Assembly (NCBI RefSeq): GCF_037975245.1
Contig: NC_092564.1
Span: forward strand, 15,522,984 to 15,586,983
Source: Apostichopus japonicus
Lineage: Eukaryota; Echinodermata; Holothuroidea; Aspidochirotida; Stichopodidae
DNA: 64,000 nucleotides
Reading direction: 5' to 3'
Shown here: one piece after another, positions 24,297-35,500 of the stretch
Layout of the letters: each line of letters opens with the position of its first letter
Position numbering within the stretch: position 1 is the stretch's first letter
Made by a program: the position numbers and the translations under genes
Notes under the pieces: model-generated
What the model was told of the DNA's origin: nothing
The model's database searches: none
What the model saw: only the letters and a program-made list of their open reading frames with translations

Positions 24297-27200
24297 GGTT
24301 ATATTGTAACAAACATGTAGAGAACTTAGAGAAGGAAACTATCAGAAAGTGGGAAGGGAGAGAAGATAGTTAGAAAACGGCAAGGTTTGGGGATAGCAGC
24401 AAAACAAATGTTAGTTTTGTAGCTACTACGGGGCCCAATTGGAGAACTTTCTTTATATCATTCTATTTTATCTAAAAAATTCTAATTGTTGGATTTTTTT
24501 TTTCTTCTCGGCAAAATTTAGACACTACTGCTCAAAATGTCGAATTTTCAACTATATTGCTTGGTTTGTCTTTCCTCTAATTATATTTTATCGATAATTT
24601 AAATATCCTTATATTTCGATGATATTATCTCATAAAAATTCGCCATTTTTCCATTCAAATTTCAAAATGTCTTAAAAGTTCGAATTTGCGAACTTTTTGG
24701 TTCTAAAACTTGTGACCACATTCTCGGAATGATGACTGTGTATATCAAATGTTTCGGAAGTTTCATATCACAATTTCTTTTTATCTTAAATGTTCTACCA
24801 GTTTATCTATAAGTAGGCCTATCTCATATACTTGCATTTGCTAGATTATCTCGAACGTTTTGACTCGTGATGTTCAATTTTGTTTGTACTTTCCATCGAA
24901 TCTCGACTTTTCTAGGAGACATTTCCACAAAACTGTCGGATAAATGGTGTAAAATATTTTTAATGTTCAATAAAATTTCAATTGATAAGAACAAATAAAC
25001 TGAAAATGACAATTTTCGACTTGATTGACTTAGGCTAAGATAATCTTAAGAGCAACATTCAGTCAGCGACAGATAAAAGGGTGCAGAATCGATTTTCGAG
25101 AGAAAAAAAGCGTTGCATGGGATCAAAATGAGATTTGGTTCAGTCCAAAATGTGTGTTTTTATGTTTGAAGCTGTTCGAACCTTCAGTATTCAACAAAGA
25201 CGTGACTGTAATTGAGGTGTTATTCGTATCATAAAGGTTTTTTTCTTGAGCAGTCGTCGATTTTATAGAGACGGAGTGCGTGTGTCAAGGACTGGCACTA
25301 GAGGATCAAGGAGTGGAACTACAAGGTTGGTTATCACTCAACAGTTATGCCCCAAATATGCTAGAAGTCAAATAATGGTCACTGTTGGTAACTTTATCAA
25401 TACCTTTTTTACCGCCAACCTTCAAATTATTACCCCTCAATGTATAATTTAGGAGGTAAGAACCGCAAAAAGAGTACTCCGAAATGATTTTACACAACCT
25501 CAGGTTGCTTTTACCATGTTAAACATGCTGTTGACCTTTGACTTCTTACAGTGGACCGTTATTTTTTTACATGGAGAACCCAGAAAATTTCTATTGTGAT
25601 GTTTGAGTTGCTAAGCCTGGCTCAAAAATTACAATTCGTTGGTAGTGCACCTCAAGAATCAATGAATTGTCTGGTGTGAAATCGCTTCTCAATGGTGGAG
25701 ATTGCTTTAATCTTGATGGACCGAGTAAAGGTATATTGGAAGAATTACCCCAACACCCTCCCCCCCCCCCCAAATGTGGAGGGAATGGGGAAGAAATATT
25801 TATGATGGGGACAGAAGTATAACAAGAAGATGGGAGGGGAAGCAGTTCAAACTGAAAATGCAAGTAAGTTTATTGGAGTAAAGCAAAATTCAGTGATGAA
25901 AATTTGCCTTCTCTTCTCTCCTATATATCCAGAAGCAGGACACCAAGTTTATTTGTGGTTTCTTGATTTATTTCAAGTCTTTTCTTCAACAGCCAAAAAT
26001 TAAAAAAATGAATAAAAAATTGAACGTCTTTGATAAACATCAATTTTAACTGTGCAATACTTTCTTTGAAATGTTGTGTTCCCTCTTTCCTGTGATGATA
26101 CTAACTAATGAAGTATGGGTTCCTGAGATATGCGACTACAGGACTCCTTTACACCTGACTGGACACAACGTTACTTCTCCATGACTGTTGTAACTAAACG
26201 TCCAGTCTGATTGTCAGCTTGCTTGGCAATTGTACCAAGCTTACCAAGTAGTATTTCATATAAGGTGGCAGGTTGATCAAACAAAGAAATAATCACAACC
26301 ATTTTGCATCAAATGAAAGCTTATGAATAATTTATACATATATTAAATAAACTGACATGTAAAACACAAATGGAAAATTTCAAAATTGTTGTACTTATTC
26401 TTCAATATTTGAAATGAAACCTTGAATAGTCAAAATACTAATCAACATTGTCTTGAAATTTTGGATTCGTATTATCGAAGAAACTGCATCACAACAGAGC
26501 CTAGAAGCTAATTTAAGTCAAACAAATTCAGTGTTTTTATTATCCTTCAAGTTCTTTACGGTATAGTCAGTATTGCAAAGTTCCGAACACTGCAAAGTTT
26601 CGGACACCCCTAAGAAATACACGATTTCACCATGACAACCTATAGCCACAGCCAATTTCACAAAAAACTACAAAGCTAGTTATTTTCTCTCCAAAATGAC
26701 CCGTGTGCAAGTAAGTACTTATATATTTGTCAATAAAATGACAGAGATCTATGAAGTCTGTTATAATTACTGAAAGAGCAACTGCGCCACCAATTTTATC
26801 ACCAGCGCCACACTGTGGGTTGGGTGTCCGAACTTCGCAATACTCTAGCAAAGAAATACCAGTTCCACAATCATGAAGAATCTTCTTGGAATACAAAGTG
26901 AAAACAGTTTGCAGGAAAGAAAGTTTGGCAGTGTATCGTAATATAACACAATTCTCCCACCATAACAAGTATATTTTCAGGTGATTTAGACCAGAAGATA
27001 TAGTTTTGGGGTGTTTTAAGGCTTAGGTGTGCGAACTTCGAAGTGTCCATGCTGTCCGTATGTGATTTGAACAAAACAAAAAGTCCCACAGGAGATTAAT
27101 CACACAATCATGATGATATTTCGCAGACTTTAAACTTTGCCTTTGTCCATAACATTGATTGGAAGCATATGATTTGACCTTTTGAACTGTACATTAGATT

Positions 27201-30200
27201 GTATACTGTTCAATGCAGTTACTACTGTATGCATAGCATCATTTACCGATGGCAACACATACCGTCTCTCCCAAAAAACATTTCTGTGGCAGGGTTAACT
27301 GTTGAAAGACACATTTAACAGTCAAATAAGTAAATAACAAGCTGGCAGTCGAATCTGTGACCATGCGGAGTCCATCTACAATCATCACTGTGCATTGTTT
27401 TCTTTTCTTTATCAACATGATGTATTCAGCTCATGCATCTGTTAGCTTTTGTGCTCGATTACTGTTTTGATATGACTGTGTGTTGACAAACATGGGATAC
27501 TATGTTTTGTCTGAATTTTTAATTCAATTGTTCTTTGCAAAAGGGCCTCAAAAAAAAATGCAAGATCATGATTGTGTGATTCTTAACTACATAATGGTAC
27601 AATCCAAAAATCCAGCAGACTTAGTGAGTGAATCCTTGCCTTACAAGTTTATAAATGAATTAACCTGACTGATAGAGCAACTGAGGAAAATGTGTCCTGA
27701 AGTCAAGTACCAGAATAGAGTTCCAGATAACTATTGCAAAGGTGCTACCCTGATGTTAAATTCTGTGACGGTTAGAGACCTAGAAATCCATTCATAAAAA
27801 AATGTTTGAGAGCTTACAAGGTATTCAGACTTTGACTTCTGTTGAACTTTGACCTTCACAAAAACATTTGAGTTATGATAATGTTATAATGCAATGCACA
27901 ATGAGGCTGTAATATGATACTTTTCATTTTATGATCAGCCTCTCATATATCATCAAGTTTTCTTACCTTAATATCTCATTATATAATAATAAACTGATGT
28001 ATACCTCATTATACAATAATATACCCCGAATGTAAAATATTCACAACCATAGGTGTGTTGGCTTAGTGTGCAACCAACAATCACTTTCATGCCCCTAGTA
28101 TCAAACAGTGGCCGACCCTGACATAGGGTAACATTCCGTCATTCTACGTTGGGTAACGTTCCTTCCATCTAACGCCACTTAAATGTCACGCTATGTGTTA
28201 ACAATTTATAAGAGCAGATGTGTATATATGATGATTAGACATCTTCTCATGGTCGACTCCAGCCTACTTCATCGGTCCTCCATCTTGTACGATAACTGCA
28301 GAGAGAAGAAATAAACATTATTTACAACCATGATACTCAAATTTGTGACGGCTGCATAATGCTCTTCTCCTAAAACAGCTTTCAATGTTTGGTCCGAATG
28401 TTTCACCATGGAAGCCTTTGAGTATTACTCAAGGTAAGGTTGCATTGTATCAGCCAAGACACCAACATTTTACTATCTCTAGATCAAGTAATGTGCAGGG
28501 TCGGCTGCTAAATACTTTTTAAGTTAGGCCTGCATGCCCGAAGAGAAAAGACTGAAGGACCATTAATCATAGGAAGGAACAAGAACTTTTGAGGGTCAGG
28601 TGTGGCCCACCCCCCACCCCTGATGTAGGGCATGCTTTTCTTTGTCTCCCAGTGTTACTTTGTCTTATGACATAACAAGCCAGGTCATTTCTCTGCTAAC
28701 TGCAAACTTACTGCTTCTATTTCCACAGAAAGCATTTAAGGTTACTTTACTGTTTTTTTATACAACTATCATAAATTCGCAGCAGGCATTTCATAGTTTA
28801 TAAGGTGCACTGATTGAAATCGAATGATTAAACGGGATTTGGATTTTAAAGATATTTCCAGTATTTCAAATTTAAGAATAACAGCTGGCCAATAACAGGA
28901 CAGGTTAGAGTGCTCTCAGCTCTCATAATCTTGTTAGTCTTTGACCACAATTGACCTCTGACCTTAGAGCAAAAATGTAATGGAACATGGTTTTGATTGA
29001 TGTTGGGAAGGATTGGTGACAAGGAAAATGGTATTAATGGGATGAATTGTTATGACAATTGCTCTAAGGCCATTGATCTGCGATCTCCAGGCAGTATGTT
29101 TACATCATTGAGCACTCTATGTTGTCAGGAGGTTGACAAGCACTGTCTACAAAATAAGCCATTCCTGAAATGGGGGTGAAGTGGGGGAGGGGGTATAGGT
29201 TTATTATTACGGGAGGAACAAGACAATGGGTAATCCCATAGAAGATGAACAAGTTTGGAACATAGCAAATATGGTACATTCTAACATTAAATTATTATTT
29301 TTTTTTAATTTTCCTTTAAATTCTTTTAATCCTATATCTCCCCTTTTTTATTTCTAAGTCTTTAATATTCATTAGTATCCTTTAATATTAAAAACAATTC
29401 ATTATTTCAAATGATTAAATTGCCAATGTATTTACTTGCCCAATTAATTTTTAATTCCAGTGCTGTGTCTCATTAAACAAAGAATGCAAGACAATAATCG
29501 AGGATATAAAATACCAAAGAGGTTAGATTTGTTGAAGCCTGCACACCCGGCAACAGTACAACAATATTCAGTACCCATCTGTCATTGTCAGCTTCTGCCA
29601 TGCCAATCTCAGCGGGGGAGGGGGTGGGGAAGACATGTCTCAGAGACTCCTCAATTCCCTCCGTCTAGACTTCCAATTCTGTCAAGCGTAACTGACAAAG
29701 CCTGACAACTGTAAGCAGCCATGTTTTGCTATCGATTGATCTGTGTAAAAACAAAAAAGATATAAAGAAAATTAATACCCAGAATAAAAAGCTGTTAACA
29801 CAATTTGATTCTGTTTGCCTTCTAGGATCACCTCATTAATAAAATTTGGTCGTATAAATGACTATCCCACCTGAATCAACATAAGTTGTCAGGGTAAATT
29901 AAATTTAAATTTTGTATCAAAACAACAATTTCTTCTCTTGCGGGAACTACTTTTTTGGGTGGTCTGCAATGTATACAACCCCCTTGGGCCCCTTGCATGT
30001 TATTCACACAATTACTTGCACTCTAATCAGATTAGCACTTTCAGCCCTAATCAGAATAGCACTTTCCAAGGCAAAATGAACACAAAACCTTTCCAACTTT
30101 TTTATCGATCATATCTGCTGGTTTAAATAGAGATCAGATGTATCACAGCATTTGAAAATGTCCATATTAGAAACACTGTTTAGACTTGGGCAAGATGCAT

Positions 30201-32579
30201 GAGGAGCAAGTGTAGCATTGAGATGTCAGCCATCTATCAATGACTCTTATGGAATACAGTAGGCACACAGTTTTACAGAAAACCATGTTTTATCACTTGC
30301 AATATAACAGAAGTAACAGTCACTATGGTGACACTTTGTTGGAACTGATAGAAATTCATGTAATTCACATTTTATTATGAATATACTGTATGTACAATTT
30401 AATGATTTGGAATTTGATAAATTTTGAAGCAACACAGAAATAACTTTCAGTAGTTACAACAGGATTATGATTCCAATTTCCATACTGCCCATGATAATGG
30501 TCACCTATTGAAAAATTTCACTTTCAACATATGTATGCACAGGCGCCTGACAGAAAAGTGATAAAAATGAAGTGCCCTCAGCTCTCATAATCTTTGAAAG
30601 TCTTTAACCACTGTATTGACCTTTGACCTAAGATCCCATGTGGAATGAAAGATGAAATTGATGAAGTTGAAGGGAGGATGGTGACAGGGACTGATGGTGT
30701 TAATGATATGAATGGTTAGGTTGCGGTTTCTTCAGCCATCGGTCAAGCGGTTTCCAGTCGGTATGTTTACATCATCGAGCAACTTCATTTTCATTACAAG
30801 GAAAAATCAGGGCGAGAGAGGGGCTTATTTCTTTGGATTTGCAGTTGCTTAAAAAGGAATAAAATAGTGGGCACATACTGTATAGCAGTTTTGAAGAACT
30901 AAATATTACAAATCCTTGTACAAACACTGCAATACAGCTTTGCATAAATTTTAAAATGTGTAACAATCCCTTTCTCTATAGCAGTTTGCAATAAGATACT
31001 CAGATGTTTTTTCCCTTGACAACACTGCTTTTCCCTTTAAAGTCAGAAACATCTGTGAAGTATAGACTGAGACACTCCAATTTAACCCTCAGACACATAC
31101 AGTAGTTTCCCACACAATCTAAAGGAAAGTATACAATGGAATAATCCATCATGAACAGACTGTATAGACAAGTACATCAGTTACCATGGAGACCATCTAA
31201 CACTTCAATGAACAACAAACAATGGTTTTGTAAATTTGCATATTTAGCAATAGCTGGTATTGGACTACTACAGTAGCTCAGAAAAGTAAACCAACCCTAT
31301 ATATGTGCATTTCATTATAAACAGTACTAGTCCAATTACTGGTGGTAACACAACATGGTAAGTAGAGAAAGGGACCTATGGGTTCCTATATACTGATCTG
31401 CCTGTGACAAATTTGCAGAGTGATGTCCTCTCTCTAGTCTCTTCCCTCTGGATCCTCTTCCCCCATCTCTGCCCCTCCCTCCCTCCCCACCCACTCTCCT
31501 CTCCTTACTTAAGCCACCCTTCCTCAATCCCAGAATTTTTTTTATATTAACGTCATCCTAATTTATTAACTATAGCAATTATTTAACAAGTGCGCTACCT
31601 ACTGTACACCAAGACCTTAAGTTTGTTTCATCTCTCATGACAAGTTATCATATGGCAAGTTGAATTGCCTCAAGAAGTACGGTATTGTATGATACTACAT
31701 GTGATGCAGTATTTCTCGGGTTAGGGTTGACACTAGGGGTTAACCCTAACCATAGGGTTTTCCCGGTCCACAAGATACGTCATTCATTGGGCTGTATCAT
31801 GCATGATGACATTGCTCGACATGTTAAACTGTGTACAAAACGGTTATCTTGACAAGTACTGTCACGTGAGGATTGGCTGCTACCTAAAGGATACCACTAA
31901 ATACTCATGTGTACAGTAAACACAGAATGAATTATTTACTAAAAGTGCTTTAACCCAACCTATTTTTTGGGTCAACTGTAGAAAACTGAAGATGACTTAA
32001 TTCATACTACTCAAGTCTTGTTGCCATGTAACCAGTCACTCAAAAAGCCATTGATTTCAACCAAACATGTAAATTAAAAATAAAATCATAATAAAGCAGC
32101 AATAAACAAAGCAATGAATAATACATAATGCCTTACCCTCAGAATATACAACAACATAAGTGCCATTAAACAGTAGACACTGGCCTAAGTTATGCTGGTA
32201 ACTGTAGGTCTCACTGCAAGGTTTAAAGGAACTGCAATTATACTTTAATAATATTCTGATTACAGTTTGTACATAACATACAAAGTATGCATACTTAGGA
32301 GTTAATAGATGACAGAGGTTTTCAACAAGAGTAACACATTTTGCTCACAATTTACTTTGAAAATGCAATTCGTCTATTGTCGCAATACAGAACAGGATAT
32401 GTATCTATTGGCATAATTCATTACGAAGTATACAACTTTTGTCTCACAATTACCTCTAGTAATTCAGCCATCTTGTTGTCTTCATATCATATGTAACCCG
32501 CACATCATGTTTATATCCAAGGCATGTAACAAATGGATTGGCATTGGGCCAACAACTGATCTTAACTTGGCTACATGTA
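6489..32579 (-). CDS. MYO1B: Class I unconventional myosin, Myo1a/Myo1b type (5' part only)
   Basis: Single-headed actin-based motor that links membranes to actin. Three exons can be read on the minus strand: 32579-32454 (5' UTR plus MAELLE), 19080-18889 and 6604-6489. Phases agree across both junctions (GAG|GCC, TAT|ACC). The joined product runs through DTMVGVGDFVLLDPL, FINNLKKRFDTDNIY and TYIGKVVVSMNPYKKLPLYS, matching the start of the Myo1a/b motor much better than Myo1c or Myo1d. NPYKKLPLY is the N-P-x5-Y purine-binding loop. The P-loop (GESGAGKT), switches, actin-binding surface, IQ motifs and TH1 tail lie beyond position 1. The region before ILDTM is about 34 residues, longer than in vertebrate Myo1b. 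Choice between the 1a and 1b names is not safe from this much sequence. Introns are 13.4 and 12.3 kb. Confidence 0.85.
6605..8472. other. Myosin intron, no gene seen
   Basis: AT-rich sequence with a degenerate GTACAAGTA-type repeat at about 6755-6930 and a weak GGATCAGA-type repeat at about 7438-7540. No coding exon found on either strand. Confidence 0.5.
8473..8705 (+). repeat. Dispersed repeat family, copy 1
   Basis: About 230 bases that recur in inverted orientation at about 60628-60864. Shared blocks in order: GGTAGTCA..ATA, CCCCAAATTATAGCACG, GTACTTTCCT, TTCTCAGACA, TTTAAGGAACACA, AAATTTCCTC, TTGTAAT, and TGACYATATTTGAATAYCT. Identity looks like roughly three bases in four. No ORF; probably a non-autonomous element. 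Confidence 0.75.
8706..14129. other. Myosin intron, no gene seen
   Basis: AT-rich intronic sequence. It contains a poly(T) run (9247-9259), a 16-base tandem duplication of AGAAAATTTGCCACC near 9854-9885, a (TA)n tract at 11406-11421 and a C-rich tract near 13081-13102. The open frames present are short, lack splice logic and match no family I know. Confidence 0.5.
14130..14410. repeat. Imperfect 12-bp minisatellite (ATCATACAGATC)
   Basis: About 23 degenerate copies of a 12-base unit, ATCATACAGATC, with variants (ATAATACAGATC, ATCATATAGATC) and occasional length slips such as CAGATCTCATAATA. On the minus strand it translates as repeated DLYDDLYDD/MICIMIC, which makes a 120-residue open frame without biological meaning. 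It sits inside a 12.3-kb myosin intron. Confidence 0.95.
14411..18888. other. Myosin intron, no gene seen
   Basis: AT-rich. Two small tandem duplications stand out: a 29-base unit (AGGTCTCAATTAAATGTTTT...) at 15241-15298 and a 31-base unit (CCATCAACGTCCTCTTTACA...) at about 16496-16556. A short palindrome of T/A bases occurs near 18359-18380. No exon recognised. Confidence 0.5.
18889..19080 (-). CDS. MYO1B: Myosin I exon: N-terminal extension and first motor helices
   Basis: Acceptor TCTCTGATTTGCAG, then AKLQKRRSHLFSDPGAEMII, QNGPTQTTILDTMVGVGDFV and LLDPLTEDAFINNLKKRF to DTDNIY. Donor GTGAGT begins at 18888. 192 bases, phase 0 at both ends. An in-frame Met (AEMIIQ) could serve as the start if the upstream exon is only UTR. 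Confidence 0.9.
24263..24299. repeat. (TG)n followed by poly(G)
   Basis: About 18 bases of TG repeat run directly into about 18 consecutive G. This is a likely assembly or replication trouble spot and a possible G-quadruplex. Confidence 0.9.
28095..28510. repeat. Possible LTR-like or foldback element
   Basis: A 10-mer GCCGACCCTG at 28111-28120 recurs inverted at 28496-28505, bounding 395 bases. Inside are a TATA-like TTTATAAG near 28205 and AATAAA at 28310-28315, about 105 bases apart, as in LTR promoters and R regions. I find no target duplication or partner LTR, so the class is open. Confidence 0.25.
28909..29113 (+). repeat. Dispersed repeat family B, copy 1
   Basis: Shares with 30570-30785 the blocks AGTGCYCTCAGCTCTCATAATCTT, AGTCTTTRACCAC, a DR1 site, GGWGACARGGA, GGTRTTAATG and GTATGTTTACATCATYGAGCA. 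The two copies lie in the same orientation about 1.66 kb apart. No coding frame. Confidence 0.8.
29114..30569. other. Intronic stretch, no gene seen
   Basis: AT-rich with T-rich tracts near 29296-29420 and a short duplicated TCTAATCAGATTAGCACTTTC / CTAATCAGAATAGCACTTTC near 30021-30066. No exon recognised. Confidence 0.5.
30570..30785 (+). repeat. Dispersed repeat family B, copy 2
   Basis: Second, diverged copy of the 28909-29113 repeat, with a perfect DR1 (TGACCTTTGACCT) at 30617-30629 and the same GTATGTTTACATCATCGAGCA end. Confidence 0.8.
30786..32453. other. Myosin 5' intron, no gene seen
   Basis: Contains a polypyrimidine tract (about 31425-31510, CCTCCCTCC-rich) and, at 31719-31751, a GGTTAGGGTT ... 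AACCCTAACC inverted repeat with telomere-like motifs. No exon seen other than the one starting at 32454. Confidence 0.5.
32454..32579 (-). CDS. MYO1B: Probable myosin I start exon (5' UTR and first six codons)
   Basis: A strong polypyrimidine tract and acceptor (about 32612-32580, ending CCCATTGCAG) opens the exon. An ATG at 32471 in good context (CAAGATGG) gives MAELLE and ends at GAG|GTAATT in phase 0, fitting the phase-0 start of the exon at 19080. The leader has several upstream ATGs: an immediate start-stop ATGTAG at 32576-32571, a short frame from 32544, and one that overlaps the main start. The link to the myosin is inferred from phase, strand and order; no transcript was seen. The presence of an acceptor implies at least one more 5' UTR exon upstream, which I could not place. 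Confidence 0.55.
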
Positions 32580-35500
32580 CTGCAATGGGAAAAAGAAGAG
32601 AAGAAAAAAGACAGTAATTCTATACTAAGGTGAACTCGATTTTCACTTGCAAATTTTGTACCAATCTGACCATAAGAATTGCTTATCACTTTTCCTACCC
32701 AATACCAGATATTTCCCTAAAACCTTAGAATATCTACTAGACTTACAAAATATATAATGACATTATCTCTTACTGTACATTTTCTTCTCAGACTCGCGCT
32801 TCGTCATCTCCGATACATTGGTGAACTGACTCCGCAGCATAGCCTCAGCCTACCTGTACTGTGTTTTTGTTATTGCCAACTTTGCACTGCTGATCTGCTG
32901 CCTGTGTGGCAACCATATCCATCTCTAGAGGAATTTGTTGGCAGCTTTCAATTAGATCCTTCATGACTTCATTTAACATTGTAGAGAGAGAGATAGAGAG
33001 AGAGAGGGAAATAAGATATATGTCTATGAAATCATGAATAACATTTAACATTCATCACTTCCAAACCTAATAGTCTTTAAAAGAAAATCTTGCACATTCC
33101 ACACCAAAAAGCAAGCCAACTTTAATTTTCCGGCAAATAGTGTTCCAATCCGATACTGCAGAGCTGTGTGTTGTGTTACTGTATATAGTTGAAAAACTCA
33201 ACAAAGCATGTATTTAACACTTACCAGGCAAGACAGGCACACACGCTTTTGACTGCACCCTGTCAAGAATGACAATGTTCAAAGAAGTGGGAAGTACTAA
33301 GAATGCACACACACATATAGTGCTTGGAGGTGGCCTTCAACTAACAACCATAGGACTATTAACTCAATAATGCGACCTCACAGAATTACAATGGAAATCT
33401 AAAGCATTCCTTCCAATGAAAATGGAAAATTTGATTTTGTTACAGTAAGTAACCTGGAGGGCACAACTAAATTCTTAGATCATGGCCTTTAACCCCCAAA
33501 ATATTCTCTGCATATGGCAATAACCGCTGGAAAAACACAAAACTTTTATATGAAAATGAGAAACAATAACAAAATAGATGCAGCATATACTGTACATATG
33601 ATATCAGCGACTTTAAAAATTCAAGAAAACAATGGAAAACAACATGTCCTCCAGTGGATGACATGCATTCCTTTTATACTGAAATGTTTAAAATTTGCTG
33701 ATTTAATAATTAAAGGCAACATTTGATAAATGCTGTATTAAATTAGTTTAAACAACGATAAGAACAGCTCTACAAAAACAGCTACAAATAAATGGGCTGG
33801 TAAGGGTGTTTGGGGGTGTGAGGATAAAAAGGATAGGGAATAACTTCCTGTAGCATACAGTGTGTAACCAACGTGTTGTCAGCCTGTACGCATGGAGTAG
33901 CAATTGAGAAAGTACTGTACCATCACATTAAGCGAGGCTAGGAGTATAAAATATTAACAGCGACACTTTCTCTATAAACAGGGTACACTTAAGCTGTGCA
34001 GTGGTTGCAAAAAATACATGACTATATCATATTGTCAAGTCGTCTGGTTCGAGTCACTGTTTAACAACGAACACAAAAAAGTAAATAAAAACCATTATTT
34101 AAGGGGAAGCAGTAAAAAAGAAAGGGGAGGAGTCTTATACAATGAAAGGAGGGTGTGAAACATAATTCTTTTCAAAAGCAACTTCCAAATTTGTTAACCC
34201 AAGTACAGTAGTATAAACAATAAAAAGGTTCAGTAAAACGAGGCTCAATAAAGGCTGCTTCGCCGAACCCATTCGTCTGGCAGATAGCGTAGGAAGCTTC
34301 TGTGAAGGATTAACACAACTATGAGAACTGCTGAAGTGGAACCAAAGAGACAAATTTATATGTGATGACTGTATGGGTACAGGTTTGCAGGGAAAAATCA
34401 TTTTTTTAATTGAAACACAGAACAGGAGGGAATCTTATTAAACACTTCTGAGACTTTCTTTACCAGACCAAGATGAGTTACAACTGGTTGACTAACAGAC
34501 AGATCAATGTAAGTAACAACTGGAACTTTTTCTGAATCGTTTAATTTGATAATTTGTGTCGAAAAGAAAGATGAGTGCCAAGCAGATCACCAATTTCAGT
34601 GTCAAATTAATAGACTTCTTATTATGTGATCATATATCAGGTATACAGTAGTTGGCATGGAGTGGAATTGGTTCAGAGTGGGGTGCAAGTAGGCAACTAT
34701 GGGTGTAAGTTGGAGAGTCAAGAGTGGGGTGCAGAACCTGTTAAATCCTTCAGAGTATCTGGTTACCTTTTCAATGTCGAATGCAGATTATCATACAACA
34801 AGCAACAAAGGCTGGTTGATCTCAAACCATGTGTAAAACCTTCGAAAGCTTATGTTCCTTTTCACACTGTACATACAGTTACTGACATGTGTTGCTTATC
34901 AGGAAGTTTTTTTTTAAGCACTGGCATTTTGCAGAAGAGGACAAGCTAACTATTAATTTGCACTTTTTAAGGGGGGGGGGTAGGACTGGGGTAGAGGATT
35001 GGATTTGGAAAGTGACTTTGTCCTAGGATTCTCAAGACACCTTGGTACTGTGAGCCTCTTCATCCCCTGCTGTATTATCTGATTAATATTAACTTGTCTG
35101 TCATATTATCTACTATAAACTATAAATAATTTGATAGGTGACATAAATGACTGCATAGTTGTAAAGCAGACATGTATACAAAATTTCAACCACAAGTTTT
35201 CTGCATAAATTAACACCGAAACAACAACAAAGGTACTAGTTTAATACTGTGCTTTAATGAAGAATTTAAATATTTAAGCATCTATCGTTAAGCTTCTCCA
35301 TTATGCATCGTCTCAATTAACTTTCTCTAACAGAATCAAACTTGTGAATTTAATTAAAATCTTATCCTTATGATGGGGCAGAGACCAAAAGCAAACCATG
35401 GCTCTCTGATAAAATCACTTGACCGCTATCCCCGCTGATGTTTTAAAGAGATAGCTATTTAATGGAATACTTCCAGTAAATAACCCTGAACTAACCATAT

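Larger units (their letters stand above)
19081..28908. other. Myosin 5' intron, no confident gene
   Basis: Mostly AT-rich with G or C runs (21036-21051, 21975-21983, 25759-25771) and a (TG)n(G)n tract at 24263-24298. A perfect DR1 (TGACCTGTGACCT) lies at 21406-21418. The 116-residue frame at 22745-23095 and a 68-residue frame at 25246-25452 have no recognisable domain or convincing splice context. Confidence 0.4.

Noticed and set aside
25239-25452. Possible exon after TTTTTTTCTTGAGCAG (SSRRFYRDGVRVSRTGTRG)
   Set aside because: Acceptor is plausible but the donor (GTTGGT) is poor, two frames are open and neither matches a known family.
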